Notes: a model not told the origin generated them from the sequence alone. A DNA stretch of 64,000 nucleotides from Gonocerus acuteangulatus (GCA_946811695.1 OX328125.1:105143376-105207375), one strand, 5' to 3'; numbered from the stretch's first letter, positions 45,930 through 60,200 are shown. Numbers and translations: made by a program.

Positions 45930-46800
45930 ATTTTGATCAACCTCATTCTGCCATCTTCCATTTGTAAGATGTGTCAATGCCATCGCAGTGGATTCTCCTC
46001 TATTACCACATTGGCAGCTTTAAGATTGCTGATTCGGTCTCTTTTTTTATTCAATATTCCTGAGAAATCTCATTTCTGAGGCTTGGATTCGCACTTTGTT
46101 AGAATCCATGATTCCGAAGAGTACATGAGAATAAGAGAAACGTTGACCTAAAAACTCCACATTTTATTGCTTTTTACACTTCCCGCCTGTAAAGGAAGCT
46201 TCTTTTTATTCTTCGTGCACTTGCTGTCCACTCGGTCACCTTCAGATCAGTGAATCCTTATATTTTCAGATGCCATTTTCAATTTGCTTAAGAGTTTTGT
46301 CTTCTACCCTGATATCATGCATAATTCACCTTGGCTTTTTGCCTATTCTCAATACTTATGTTTTCATAGGTCTTACGACCATATTAATCTTCAGCAGTTC
46401 TTCCTCCAAGTTATTGATGCTGTACTAAAGATTCCTGCCGTCCATTGAGAAAATAACATCATCAGTGAATACAAGCAGTGAGAGGCACACTCGTCTCAAA
46501 TCAGTATAGCCTAGGTGGAGTTTTCTCATGTTCTCCATGGCCCTCCAAATGCCTGAATCCATGACTAAAATTAACAACAGCGAACTCTGACTACAACCTT
46601 ACAGAATTCCTATCGTAGTTTCAATTTCTCTTTATGTACTATTGGCAAATCTTACCCCACTTGTTCTTTTGTACAGACTTTAACTGCAGAAACATGACCT
46701 TTATCTATTCCTGTTTCTTTTGCCTTAGAAACATCAGACCTCATTACTCCACCAAAGGCTTTTGTAAGGTCAACAAAGCCAAGTGATATTTATTTTTGTT
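45930..46800 (-). pseudogene. LINE reverse transcriptase relic
   Basis: Minus-strand pieces in family order, in frames broken by stops: LGFVDLTKAFGGVMR (46745-46790), GCSQSSLLLILVMDSG (compare GxxQGxxLSP), VFTDDVIFSMDG (about 46450, the [FY]xDD catalytic box), then LMYSSESWILTKCESK (compare LYGSETWTLT) and RWH-HILQMEDGR near 45980. This order is the palm-to-C-terminal layout of LINE reverse transcriptases. Stops and frameshifts show it is dead. The clade is not resolved. Confidence 0.85.
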
Positions 46801-47534
46801 TTTCTATAACTTTTTCAAATACCTGCCTCATAGTAAAAATAAGATCCTGGGCGCTGCTATTTTCACAAAAGCCAAGTTCTTCTACTCCCTGCAATCTTTC
46901 GACTTTTATTATTCTATTCTTTTCTTTAGGATCTTGGAATATATCTTACTGGGAAAGCTTAGGAGAGATATGAGGTATGAACTTTGCATGATAAGAAATG
47001 AAACAGAAACGTGAATACAGCTAAAAAGTATTCAGGCCACGGGGCACGTCAGCTGCCCTAGACCTTCAGGCTGCCAGGCCCGCAATACGCTTGTATTAGA
47101 TAGTCCCCAAAAGGTTAAATAAATAGAGATCAAGGTAAAAAGAAAAATGAATATGGCTACTCCCGAGTCCATTGGGGTTTTCATTTGTTTACATATTAAA
47201 TTAAAAGATATCAAGATAAAAAGGAAAACTAATAACAAAAAAAAAAGGCCAAGTTTTTAATTATCCACATTTAATAAAGTATTATTAAACACGTTAATAG
47301 ACATTATCTTATAGTAATAAAATAAATAGACAAAAGAATGTGCACAATATTTTCATATTATGGCTGCAAATTAATCTTTTTGATATTGCTCTACAAAAAT
47401 AAATTCTGTAATAATTATGTAAATATTTCAATTTGACAGAATTTGTATTACCCAAAGAATTATTTCTCAAATTTGACAAAATATCTAAATCAAAATGAAT
47501 ATACCTCAATAATGATTCTCAACAATTAAAAAAA
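46801..47534. other. Spacer, nothing recognised
   Basis: Contains a GC-richer patch at 47035-47110 (CACGTCAGCTGCCCTAGACC) that may be a retroelement untranslated end; no frame or domain supports it. Confidence 0.35.
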
Positions 47535-47800
47535 GTCCGACTCGCAGGAACTGCCTCATCTTAGCGCGGTTCCGTTCTTATCCCTAGTCTAATTTCGAAA
47601 GATTAAAATAGAAGCAGTTATTATTTTGTTGAGAGGAGATCGTTGACCGTTGATGATGCAAGGTAGGGATTGTCCGGGTTAGGTCACTGCTACTTAATAA
47701 TACATACCCCATATGTGTATGTATGTGGGCATATATATGTACATATGTGTGCGTGTATATGTGTATGTGTATATGCAAATATATAAATATATATATATTA

Positions 47801-47840
<40 letters not shown>

Positions 47841-49193
47841 AGGTATACTTACATAGATATGTGCATATATTAGGGTTAAATATGTCCTACTTGTATTTAC
47901 AGCCCTGATGAAGGCTTGAAGTTCAAGCCGAAACGTCGGCACAATAAAACCATTTTTACGATAAAATGTAGTTTTATTACGTAGCAGTGACCGAACCCTG
48001 ACAGTTATATTTTGGTTCCACCAGTCTTGAAAGGTAGGATTTACAATCTTACCTGGAAGGGTCGGCAACACTAGAAACCGTCCCGCTAGTTACAAGGTCT
48101 TGGAACTCTATATTTCTAAAAATAAATTGTTTTTGTTATTTTACTTAACCTGTTTTATTTTCGAATACATTATCCAACTATAAGCAATTAAAAAATAACA
48201 AGGAATAAAATACAGACAAAAAGAACACTTCGAATAAGCGAAATCAATCACTTTAAAGCTTTAAGCTCTTATTTCTCCGATTGACATCGCCTAATCAAAA
48301 CTTTCATTAGAACCTTTTATGTAGAGCATTTAATAAGCTTTCTAATGGCATTCTTCCGTTTACCAAAATTCTCAACAGTTTTCGAGATATTAATGAAAGT
48401 TCCCAAAATGTATATTATTTCTAGCAACAGAAAATTGGCCTCATTTTTCATATCCTGTTTTACACACAAAAGTTTCGCAACATAAGAAATTACAAAAATA
48501 AAAATCAATAAAAAACGAAGGGAATGAGACAAAAATTACAACAAGAACGACAAAAACCCGTTCATAAGAACAAAACAGACGTATTTGAAGTTTTAAGCAC
48601 TTATTTCTCCGATTGACATAACCTAATCAAAAATAGTTTTAGAATCTTTTTTGTAGAGAATTTAGTAAGCTTTCAAATAGTTTCTATCCACTTACCACGA
48701 TTTCCCAACCGTGTTCGAGATATTAATGAAAGTATACGAACTTCCCAAAACTTTTCATGTCTGTTCATAAAATATTTTATTCTAACCCTTCCTTAACTCC
48801 AAACGTAACAAAACTTTCAACATATTAGTTTTAATGAAGGTAGAACATGCAGATAAAGTTTCAACTGAATCCCGTAATTCTAAGTACCCAAACCAAAAAC
48901 GGTATTCAAAAAATATTTTTCCAATTTTCTCGAAAACGGTTAAAGCTATCGCCTTGAAAATGGTTTCATTCGTTTTCCTGGCCCAAGAAACCTATAAAAC
49001 GAGTACTTACAAGCTTATGAACTCAAAAACGTAAGCGTTACGATTTTTTTTGCGCGAATTTCGCCCCAAACGCCATCTTGCAGTGGGCGGATTTTGCTGG
49101 TTAACGAACTTGACCTTTCAAATTGGACGACAGATTTTTGTACCAAATTTCATCAAAATCGGACCATCAGGGAAGCCAGAAATGAGCGAACAG

Positions 49194-49232
<39 letters not shown>

Positions 49233-49391
49233 TATACATATATATATATATACAAATTTGAACCACCGTTATTTTCGGTCTCTAGGGGTTCTGAAACACG
49301 AAAGTTTCTTGTCGGCACTTCCGGATTGTTTCATTGTATCAACCTTATAAGCGGGGTTCCTCCCTATGGGGGAGGGAGGAACCGCGCTAAA
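47535..49391 (+). mobile_element. Helentron/Helitron2-like element, family 2 (long copy)
   Basis: Starts GTCCGACTCGCAGGAACTGC with the subterminal word TTAGCGCGGTTCC (47560-47573). It ends with the hairpin GGTTCCTCCC, ATGGG, GGAGGGAGGAACC and then GCGCTAAAA at 49391; the subterminal word is the inverted repeat of GGAACCGCGCTAA. TA microsatellites are at 47785-47836 and 49198-49255. The interior 48003-48800 aligns with the short copy at 56162-56876. An additional TIR-bounded insertion occupies 47671-48003. Confidence 0.75.
47671..48003. mobile_element. Insertion with inverted ends and a hammerhead-like motif
   Basis: Left GTCCGGGTTAGGTCACTGCT and right AGCAGTGACCGAACCCTGAC are inverted repeats. 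Inside are TA/CA microsatellite DNA and, at 47903-47950, CCTGATGAAGGCTTG, a 5-nt loop, CAAGCCGAAACGTCGG and CACAATAAAA. This is absent from the otherwise similar element at 56162-56876. Confidence 0.5.
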
Positions 49392-49595
49392 AGATCAAGA
49401 TTTGATTGCCATTAAGTGACACATGTTCAAACAAATTGAGTAAAGCAAAACAAATATTAGAAGAAGTTTTTAATTTAACGTGTAAAAAAAAATATAAATA
49501 CATTAAATTGAAATGTGTTTAAATAGAACACAATGAGAAAAATATTGCAACCTTAAAATACGGTGTTCTTTAAAAAGCATCACATTTATATATGT

Positions 49596-50283
49596 TTATA
49601 CAGCTAAGCCATACACAGACACAATACAATACATTGTCTTGTTCTCCCATCTCACAGTGCAACTTCCGTCGGTTGCATTATCCCAGTAACAAGAACTTGC
49701 GCTGTGAAGGCCGGCTCCATTTTTCTGCATTATCGTGCAGGTAACTGAAAACCCAATAAAATGTTAGCAATTTCATATTTTTCAATTGTATTATTTCTAT
49801 TTCACGTTATTTCATTCTAAAATAAATGAAAATGCTCTCTTCTCTGTTACTTCACTTCAGGCAAAAAATAAATATATTTATTTATTATTAATATTTCAAT
49901 AATAGAAAATATTTTCTTGGATCTTGTTCCTCAAGAAACTGCACTTGTATTTGTTGGACTTGTATTTTTTCCGCCACTTCTATAATGTTAACTCCCTATT
50001 ACATTCTGAAATTTCGTCTCTTCATTTATTTTCAATTCCTACATCTTCTCTCAACTCCTTTCTTCTTAAAGTGACACTAAGTGTCTTTCCTGTAACCTGA
50101 GGGCAATTCGGACTACATTTATTCTGTATTAAAGTTTTATTTCATTTATACCGAAAAAGAATTTTTGTTTTAGATAACGAAAATGAATCCTGTTTATTTA
50201 TTTATATATGTAAGCATACATATAGGCAAGAATCGTGTTAACAGAAACATATACACACAAACATACAAGTATATATATGTATA

Positions 50284-50332
<49 letters not shown>

Positions 50333-52423
50333 TTATTGTGTGGGTGCTAACACGATACTTGTCCGAGTTTTTGTTCTTCTTCTAGCAAATGATTGCGAGT
50401 TCGTTAATCATTAAAATTGATCCACCTGGAGAGGGATTTACACTGGACCCAAATTTTCCCATACTGGCCGTAATTTTAGTTATTTTACAACCAAGCTCGG
50501 TAAACATCGTTGGTACCTAAAGAGAAAGATGTCTTGTAAAAATAAACTAAATCGGTCTATTGGAAAGTGTGGTTTACTCCAAAACCAAACTACTAATTTG
50601 CTATTTTGGGTCAAAATTTCTGGTGAATTGTAACGAAAACCCCGGAATACGTCGTGGGTATCTAAAGAGAAAGATGTATTTTAAAAATAAACTAAATTGG
50701 TTCATTAGTAGTTGGAGTTTACTGCATATTATGTTCAAATTGAATTAATCTGTAAAATTGGCTCAGGCATTAGTGGTTACTTCTACCATTAGGGGAGTTG
50801 TATTCGTTGTTATGATTATAGGATGGAGGAATGCTCGTAGTTATGCAGCTCCAGCGAATCAAGACGAAAAATAGTTCAATAAAAGAAATTCCACATTGAT
50901 TAAATTTGGAAATCAGAGGCTCCTTGGCCGGGAGTGCTAAGGCATATGTAACCTATAGACCCGTCCTAAAATTCTTGGTCAATAATAAATTTATTTATTT
51001 ACTTAAATTTTAACGGCCATTTATTATTGACACAGAATTTTTAGGACGGGCTATCTGTAGGTTACCACCCTTTTCTAGCCAGGATGGGGCTGATGCCTTT
51101 TCTCTTTTCCTAAGAAAAGCCACCACCCCTAGTGGAAATCGAACCCACGACCTTAGGCATGGAGTGCATATGCCTTAGCCATTCATTTATATTTAAATAA
51201 ATATATTTATTTGTTTACACAATAGCATAATGTATTCATTTATTTATTTATATTGGTTTTAAAAGCTGCTATGGGGAGATTAGCTCTTATCAAATTGTAG
51301 GGGAAAGAATCCATTAATAAGTTATTTACAAAAAAATAACAATAATAATTGCTATATTTACATACATGCAAGAAAAGTAATGCATCTAAATATTTTGCCC
51401 ATTGTAAACAATTGCTACATTAACAGGATTTAATAATTGTATCCACTACATCAATTCACGTAGTCACAAATGTTTTCTTGAAACAATGTTGCTTTTGCTG
51501 AAATCCTACACTTTGTGTATTTGTCCTAGATGGGAAGTATTTGTATCTATGAAGTAAGTGATAATTGTGTCGATACATGTGCTGTCAAGAGTTTGTTCAC
51601 ATCATTTAGTAGTTTTATTGTCTCATTCAGATGAGTTAATGCGTCATCGATACAAATGCAAGGTATCAAATGTGATAAAATGCATGTTTCATTTTCAATC
51701 TATACTGATTGCTGTTGGACTGATGTACGCCAAACTCTCGAATCTAAGTTCACTCAGTGAAAGAAGAAAGTAACAACTGTCAAAAGGTCGAATCTGCCGA
51801 CCTTTTGACTGTCCAATAGAAAAGTAATGAATAAAAGTTTTTTTCACTCTGGAAAGTGGTGATTTTCACATTCGATACATTGCATTTGTATCAACGATGT
51901 GTTCTGTCATTAAACAATAGTTTGTCAGTAACGAATGACTGATAAGCAGTCTAGTCTAAACTACTTGCCAGCCTTAAGCCTAACACATATAGTTTTCTTA
52001 ATTTCATGTTAGTCCATGCGTTTTTTCATTCCTTTTGTGAGTTTTAATATCACTTGGTAAGAATTTGTAGAGAACTTTATCTCACACTAACATTCCCAAT
52101 ATAAATAAATGTTGATGAGCTGTCGCTAGAGAAATCTAAGATAACTTACCTATGTATTTAAAAGGTTTATGAAGCCTAGTCAAATTGCCAAGGCATTTGT
52201 CTACAACATTTGTTGTCCACTGATTGACTTTATTCTGTTGATAAGTATTGCCACCGATGGACGCTTCTATAGCTTCTTTTATTATGTTACTAACTTCATC
52301 AACGACGAACTGCGACTAAAACAATAAAAAGAGTGTAAAATAATTCGGATCCATTCAATGATAATGTGAACAATATTATGGCAAGTGAATATATACATCC
52401 TCTGCGACATCGTCCATAGCCAT
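49596..52423 (-). CDS. DYNLT1: Dynein light chain Tctex-type 1
   Basis: Three exons on the minus strand: 52423-52397 (MAMDDVAED), 52315-52150 and 49744-49596 (TAA). Phases 0 and 1, donors GTATAT and GTAAGT, acceptors TTTTAG and TTTCAG, total 113 aa, the same length as animal DYNLT1. The sequence follows the family closely: [71 protein letters not shown]. The last beta strands carry the homodimer and dynein intermediate chain interface. It is a light chain of cytoplasmic dynein 1 and of axonemal dyneins and helps attach cargo. The first exon is only 27 nt, so no single long frame reveals the gene. The 2.4-kb intron 2 contains a diverged Helentron copy and two facing SINE-1 pieces. Confidence 0.96.
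50225..50875 (-). repeat. Diverged Helentron-like family 1 copy in DYNLT1 intron 2
   Basis: A TA microsatellite (50270-50330) is followed by GCTAACACGATA, GAGTTCGTTAATCA, TGATCCACCTGGAGAGG and AAATAAACTAAATCGGT words as in copies A and B, and ends near TTATGCAGCTCC at 50845. The two termini are decayed. Confidence 0.65.
50914..51182. repeat. Two SINE-1 fragments tail to tail
   Basis: 50914-50990 is a shortened plus copy (CTCCTTGGCCGGGAGTG, CCTATAGACCCGTCC). 50993-51182 is a minus copy (TTTATTTACTTAAATTTTAA to GGAATCGAACCC-like and CCTTAGCC). They form a small inverted pair in DYNLT1 intron 2. Confidence 0.7.
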
Positions 52424-53344
52424 ATTCTGGTTAAATTGCACAAAACAGGAAACTTTGAAAGTTGAGTGGATGATAAATCTCCTTTAACACGGAAGAAAAT
52501 GAAAATAACTGAACAGTACAATACAAAAACAGAACCTTCCCCAAGTTCCAAACTGACAGTGATAATGATTGGCTAACCTGCAGATAACATGGCCTTGGCG
52601 CTAATGGAAGTAAATTTGAATATCGATTTTGGAATAATCACTGTTTTTATAACTGTCTTTCCTTTCTAATTTAAATTCAATCACCGAGGAGTTGAAGAGC
52701 GAGTTTTTATACCTTGATCGTTAGAAATAACTAGGAAAACCTACCACAACAAACGTTTTTGATATGTTTTCCATGGTGTAGCAGGGCTGCACTTAAAAAC
52801 AATTGTGTACGGAATAAAATAGCGCTTTACATTCATTTCTATATCACAGTTACAGGGAATCTAAGTCCAGCTAAGTCCTTATAGATTCCTTCCTACTGCA
52901 GAAAGTAAAGAAATTTCATATTTGTTTGAGAGTATATATAAGTATTCCACAAAACCATTCACAACAATTGGCTGATTTTGATGAAAGTTACTTAAATATT
53001 TTGTTAATTGGAAAGGCTAAGTTTTTTCACTGTTTTTTGGCTAAATTCGCGTGAATAAAATCGTAACGTAAACAGTTTAGCATTTATAGGTTTCAAGGCA
53101 CACTTTTTATAGGTCATTTGGCGGGAGGAAACGAATGAAGTAATTTTTTAGGCAATATTTTTAACGATTATTTTAGGGAGAAAAACAGAAATAGTCTCAG
53201 CCCCCCCCCCTCCGAAATTATTTCCTATATACGCCCATGTTTAAAATAAGACTTGCTAGCACATTAGATAGAGGGGTTTGAGCTAACATTAATTCCCTCA
53301 CAAGATTTTTTTTCTATCTTTAGGTATGGTGAGAGTATGCTGAT
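52424..53344. other. DYNLT1 upstream region and spacer
   Basis: The DYNLT1 promoter and 5' UTR should lie just above 52423; no clear core element is seen. Further right is AT-rich spacer with a C run at about 53200. Confidence 0.35.
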
Positions 53345-53885
53345 GTAAGGCCCCGTTTTCCCTTTGGCCTTGTTAAGTGAATAAGGATGAGAGAAAAGGT
53401 TGGCTGTCCATCTCTAGAGATGTGAGAACCACGAATCCGCAAACGTTGCGTCTGGGATGTTGGCACTGCACGTGGCTGATTCGTAAGATTCCTGGAAGAT
53501 CTAAGACCTGACAAGAGTTTCTAGTTCAATCACCTGCAAAAGCAGGAGTGGGGTACAAAGGGTTTAAAAAGAGCTGGCTTACCTCCGACCGGGCAGAGTT
53601 TGCATCCGTTCCTGAGACTTCGGCCCAGATGCTGTTCAGAGGTAGGCCAGTTCCAAATTCTCTATAATCTCCCCAAATGATCATATTTGATAACTCTACC
53701 TATCCGTCTCTCTCACTCAACATTTTCTCTCATCGTAGCAATGGTTTATGATATTTATGTTTTGTATCCTCTGTGTAAATTATAGTTTTAAAAAGGAATT
53801 TCCGCTTCTCTAAAATATTTCCCCATTGTCTATATCTCTAAATCCCGTCCTTGCTAATCAGTCCCTTACACTGAAACTAATTTTT
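53345..53885 (+). repeat. Unclassified dispersed repeat, plus copy
   Basis: Shares ordered blocks with the inverted sequence at 63515-64000: GTTAAGTGAATAA, GTTGGCTGTCC, CGAATCCGCAAACGTTG, CACGTGGCTGAT, TAAGACCTGAC, ATGGTTTATGATATTTATG and CCCGTCCTTGCTA. The length is about 540 bp. No coding frame is conserved between the copies. The class is unknown. Confidence 0.65.
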
Positions 53886-53904
53886 CCAACTCGAAAGCCG
53901 GGAG

Positions 53905-53907
53905 GAG

Positions 53908-53960
<53 letters not shown>

Positions 53961-54048
53961 CATACATACATACATACATATACACACAAATTTGAACCAC
54001 CGTTATTTTCGTTCTCCTATAGAGGGAGGGAGGAACCGCGCTAAAAGC
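53905..54048 (+). repeat. 3' end of Helentron-like family 2 with TA/CATA microsatellite
   Basis: TA and TACA repeats (53908-53985) precede AAATTTGAACCACCGTTATT and GGGAGGGAGGAACCGCGCTA, ending CTAAAAG. The hairpin's left arm is missing and no 5' end is present. Confidence 0.7.
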
Positions 54049-54824
54049 CGCCAAATTGGAAAAAAAAAGTATTGTTTTTTGGCCAGCGATTACGGCACTC
54101 TTACCTGGCCGAATTTGGACTTCGACCAGTTCAATTGAAGTAGAATTTAACGTTCTTTACTCCCTATTTGAAGTTTTTTATTTATGCAAAATCAACTGTT
54201 TTTAAATTATTGAAGAAAAACTGAAAAAAGTGCTACCACTTTCACGGTTTTTCGCCTGCCAAAAGTTCTTCCCCCGGCTTTCGAGGTGGAAAAATTGGTT
54301 TCAGCATACTCACACCATACCTAAGGATATTAGAAAAGAAATCTTATGAGGGAATTAATGTTAGCTCGACCCCCTTTTGAAGCCTCTATATACTGGACTA
54401 TGCAGCTTGGGGTTAATCCTCCGCCGCTTGTTTATTCCGATTAACTGCAGAAGCTCACATTGCATCTACAGAACTAGTTTCAACCACTCAAACAAAGCCT
54501 GTCAATGATGTAAAATACTATCCTCTTTTAGGGTTTAAAATATTGTCGTTGGCGCAGCAAAGATTTTGAGAATTTTTAAAATTTTGGTTCGTTTTTGATT
54601 TTTAGGTCAAATCATTTCAGGGATATAATTGCACGATTTTGTTGTGTCACGTATGTTGTGTTACGGTTAACCGCCGTAATGTGTCCTTTGTGCATTTTGT
54701 ATGAACGTTTTTTTCTTCTTTCCACTCATTTTTTATTGATTATTTTTTTTCTTACATTATGTAGGTATGTACTACAATCCTGTAATATGCATCCTATTTT
54801 GTATATATTACTATTACTATAATT
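54049..54824. other. Spacer, nothing recognised
   Basis: No supported gene; the hydrophobic frame at 54595-54822 lacks any recognised domain. Confidence 0.35.
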
Positions 54825-55799
<975 letters not shown>

Positions 55800-56161
55800 T
55801 TTATATTCATATTTTTACTTATTTCTTAAATTATTACCGCATTTTTATTAATTATGAATAACGTGTGTATCATATGGAGAAACCCCGATTGATATATTAG
55901 TTTAATTTAGATACCTTGACTTAAAATGAAGCTGAGTAAATGAAAAATGAGACAAGTATTTTCTTAAATAAATGCAAAAAGTTCAAGATGCTTATTCAAG
56001 ATTAATAAGCATATTTCTCTGAATGTATCAACACAGTACAGTCCTTGAATAACTTAGAGACAAGTCAGTGAATACGTGGAATAAATACTTATACAATTAA
56101 AACAACAACTTATCAAGTTATTCCACTGTCTTTCCTCTAGTTTCTTTTTCTATCATTAAAC

Positions 56162-56876
56162 GTCCGACTCGCAGGAACTGCATCATCTTAGCGCGGTTCC
56201 GTTCTTATCCCTAGACTCATTTAGAATGATTAAAATAAAAGCTGTTTTTATTTTGGGTCCACATTTCTAGAAAGGTCTTGATTTACGATCTTACCTGGAT
56301 GGATCGGCCAACCCTCCCTAAGAAGGACCCCGCTAGGCAGTTGAAAAGCTATATCTTGGAAATCCATATCTCTAACATAAAATTGTTTTTCTTACTTTTC
56401 TTAACCTGATTTATTATCAAATACATTATCTAACTATAAGCAATTAAAAAATAACAAGGAATAAAAACAGACAAAAAGAACAGTTCGAATAAGCGAAATC
56501 AATTACTTTAAAGATTTAAGCACTTATTTCCCCGATTGACATCGCCTAATCAAAACTTTCATCAGAACCTTTTTTGTAGAGCATTTAGTAAGCTATCTAA
56601 TGGTATTCTTCCGTTTACCAAGATTCTCAACCTTTTTCAAGATATTAAGGAAAGTATACAAAGTTACCAAAACTTTTTATGTCTGTTAATAAAATATTTT
56701 ATTCTAACCCTTCCTTAACTCCAAACGTAACCAAAATTTCAACATATTAGTTTTAATTTTCGGTCTCTAGGGGTTCTGAAACGCAAAATTTTCTAGTCGG
56801 CACTTCCGGATTGCGTCATGAGATCAACCTTATAAGCGGGGTTCCTCCCTATGGGGGAGGGAGGAACCGCGCTAAA
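56162..56876 (+). mobile_element. Helentron/Helitron2-like element, family 2 (short copy)
   Basis: Starts GTCCGACTCGCAGGAACTGC, has TTAGCGCGGTTCC near 56188, and ends with hairpin GGTTCCTCCC, ATGGG, GGGAGGAACC plus GCGCTAAAA. It is about 715 bp and lacks both TA tracts and the insertion seen in the long copy. Confidence 0.78.
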
Positions 56877-57245
56877 AGCATCAAATTTATTAAAACCTAG
56901 CTAGGCCTGCGACTTCGTGAGCGTGTTATGTTTTTGATTATAAACACCGTCGTATGGCTATTTAAAAAAATCTACTTTACAGTAATGCTTCTAGGATATT
57001 AGTCGTATAGCCATGGGGGATCAAACATACAGGTTGCTAGGATTGTTAAACGTGACAGAGCCACTAAGCTAGGGATTGTTAAATCTAAACCCTGGTTTAA
57101 TAATTAAAAATAACAACTAAAAAATGTGTTATCAAATGTTGCACTTACCTAACACAAATCTTCAGGCGATTAGAAACTACAGATTAATATCAGTGTAGTA
57201 AAAATGGAACGATCTGTATTTGAATTTTTCCAAACATCGGCGTCA
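56877..57245. other. Left flank of the satellite
   Basis: Unassigned sequence leading into the first satellite monomer at about 57246; TTTTTCCAAACATCGGCGTC just before it may be a degenerate monomer edge. Confidence 0.35.
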
Positions 57246-60200
57246 ACAAACAAACAAGCTACACTGCCTTTCCGATATCTCTAAATAACTGATAACAGGT
57301 GTTCCAGTTCTTCTGATTGATATATTCACAATTCAAGAACGCGAGACGTACACATATTCTCTTTCCAACAAACAAACAAGCTACACTGCCTTTCCGATAT
57401 CTCTAAATAACTGATAACAGGTGTTCCAGTTCTTCTGATTGATATCTTCACAATTCAAGAACGCGAGACGTACACATATTCTCTTTCCAACAAACAAACA
57501 AGCTACACTGCCTTTCCGATATCTCTAAATAACTGATAACAGGTGTTCCAGTTCTTCTAATTGATATCTTCCCAATTCAAGAACGCGAGACGTACACATA
57601 TTCTCTTTCCAACAAACAAACAAGCTACACTGCCTTTCCGATATCTCTAAATAACTGATAACAGGTGTTCCAGTTCTTCTGATTGATATCTTCACAATTC
57701 AAGAACGCGAGACGTACACATATTCTCTTTCCAACAAACAAACAAGCTACACTGCCTTTCCGATATCTCTAAATAACTGATAACAGGTGTTCCAATTCTT
57801 CTAATTGATATCTTCCCAATTCAAGAACGCGAGACGTACACATATTCTCTTTCCAACAAACAAACAAGCTACACTGCCTTTCCGATATCTCTAAATAACT
57901 GATAACAGGTGTTCCAGTTCTTCTGACTGATATCTTCCCAATTCAAGAACGCGAGACGTACACATATTCTCTTTCCAACAAACAAACAAGCTACACTGCC
58001 TTTCCGATATCTCTAAATAACTGATAACAGGTGTTCCAGTTCTTCTGATTGATATCTTCACAATTCAAGAACGCGAGACGTACACATATTCTCTTTCCAA
58101 CAAACAAACAAGCTACACTGCCTTTCCGATATCTCTAAATAACTGATAACAGGTGTTCCAGTTCTTCTGATTGATATCTTCACAATTCAAGAACGCGAGA
58201 CGTACACATATTCTGTTTCCAACAAACAAACAAGCTACACTGCCTTTCCGATATCTCTAAATAACTGATAACAGGTGTTCCAGTTCTTCTGATTGATATC
58301 TTCACAATTCAAGAACGCGAGACGTACACATATTCTCTTTCCAACAAAGAAACAAGCTACACTGCCTTTCCGATATCTCTAAATAACTGATAACAGGTGT
58401 TCCAGTTCTTCTAATTGATATCTTCCCAATTCAAGAACGCGAGACGTACACATATTCTCTTTCCAACAAACAAACAAGCTACACTGCCTTTCCGATATCT
58501 CTAAATAACTGATAACAGGTGTTCCAGTTCTTCTGATTGATATCTTCACAATTCAAGAACGCGAGACGTACACATATTCTCTTTCCAACAAACAAACAAG
58601 CTACACTGCCTTTCCGATATCTCTAAATAACTGATAACAGGTGTTCCAGTTCTTCTGATTGATATCTTCCCAATTCAAGAACGCGAGACGTACACATATT
58701 CTCTTTCCAACAAACAAACAAGCTACACTGCCTTTCCGATATCTCTAAATAACTGATAACAGGTGTTCCAGTTCTTCTGATTGATATCTTCCCAATTCAA
58801 GAACGCGAGACGTACACATATTCTCTTTCCAACAAACAAACAAGCTACACTGCCTTTCCGATATCTCTAAATAACTGATAACAGGTGTTCCAGTTCTTCT
58901 GATTGATATCTTCACAATTCAAGAACGCGAGACGTACACATATTCTGTTTCCAACAAACAAACAAGCTACACTGCCTTTCCGATATCTCTAAATAACTGA
59001 TAACAGGTGTTCCAGTTCTTCTGATTGATATCTTCACAATTCAAGAACGCGAGACGTACACATATTCTGTTTCCAACAAACAAACAAGCTACACTGCCTT
59101 TCCGATATCTCTAAATAACTGATAACAGGTGTTCCAGTTCTTCTGATTGATATCTTCCCAATTCAAGAACGCGAGACGTACACATATTCTCTTTCCAACA
59201 AACAAACAAGCTACACTGCCTTTCCGATATCTCTAAATAACTGATAACAGGTGTTCCAGTTCTTCTGATTGATATCTTCCCAATTCAAGAACGCGAGACG
59301 TACACATATTCTCTTTCCAACAAACAAACAAGCTACACTGCCTTTCCGATATCTCTAAATAACTGATAACAGGTGTTCCAGTTCTTCTGATTGATATCTT
59401 CCCAATTCAAGAACGCGAGACGTACACATATTCTCTTTCCAACAAACAAACAAGCTACACTGCCTTTCCGATATCTCTAAATAACTGATAACAGGTGTTC
59501 CAGTTCTTCTGATGATATCTTCCCAATTCAAGATCGCGAGACGTACACATATTCTCTTTCCAACAAACAAACAAGCTACACTGCCTTTCCGATATCTCTA
59601 AATAACTGATAACAGGTGTTCCAGTTCTTCTGATTGATATCTTCACAATTCAAGAACGCGAGACGTACACATATTCTCTTTCCAACAAACAAACAAGCTA
59701 CACTGCCTTTCCGATATCTCTAAATAACTGATAACAGGTGTTCCAGTTCTTCTGATTGATATCTTCACAATTCAAGAACGCGAGACGTACACATATTCTC
59801 TTTCCAACAAACAAACAAGCTACACTGCCTTTCCGATATCTCTAAATAACTGATAACAGGTGTTCCAGTTCTTCTGATTGATATCTTCACAATTCAAGAA
59901 CGCGAGACGTACACATATTCTGTTTCCAACAAACAAACAAGCTACACTGCCTTTCCGATATCTCTAAATAACTGATAACAGGTGTTCCAGTTCTTCTGAT
60001 TGATATCTTCACAATTCAAGAACGCGAGACGTACACATATTCTCTTTCCAACAAACAAACAAGCTACACTGCCTTTCCGATATCTCTAAATAACTGATAA
60101 CAGGTGTTCCAGTTCTTCTAATTGATATCTTCCCAATTCAAGAACGCGAGACGTACACATATTCTCTTTCCAACAAACAAACAAGCTACACTGCCTTTCC

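Noticed and set aside
47903..47950. Canonical active hammerhead ribozyme
   Set aside because: An unpaired base lies between CTGATGA and the stem, and flanking stems I and III with the NUH cleavage site are not evident; kept only as hammerhead-like.
54595..54822. Small membrane protein of 75 aa
   Set aside because: Hydrophobic by T-rich composition only; immediately upstream of a Helentron end and without promoter or homologue.
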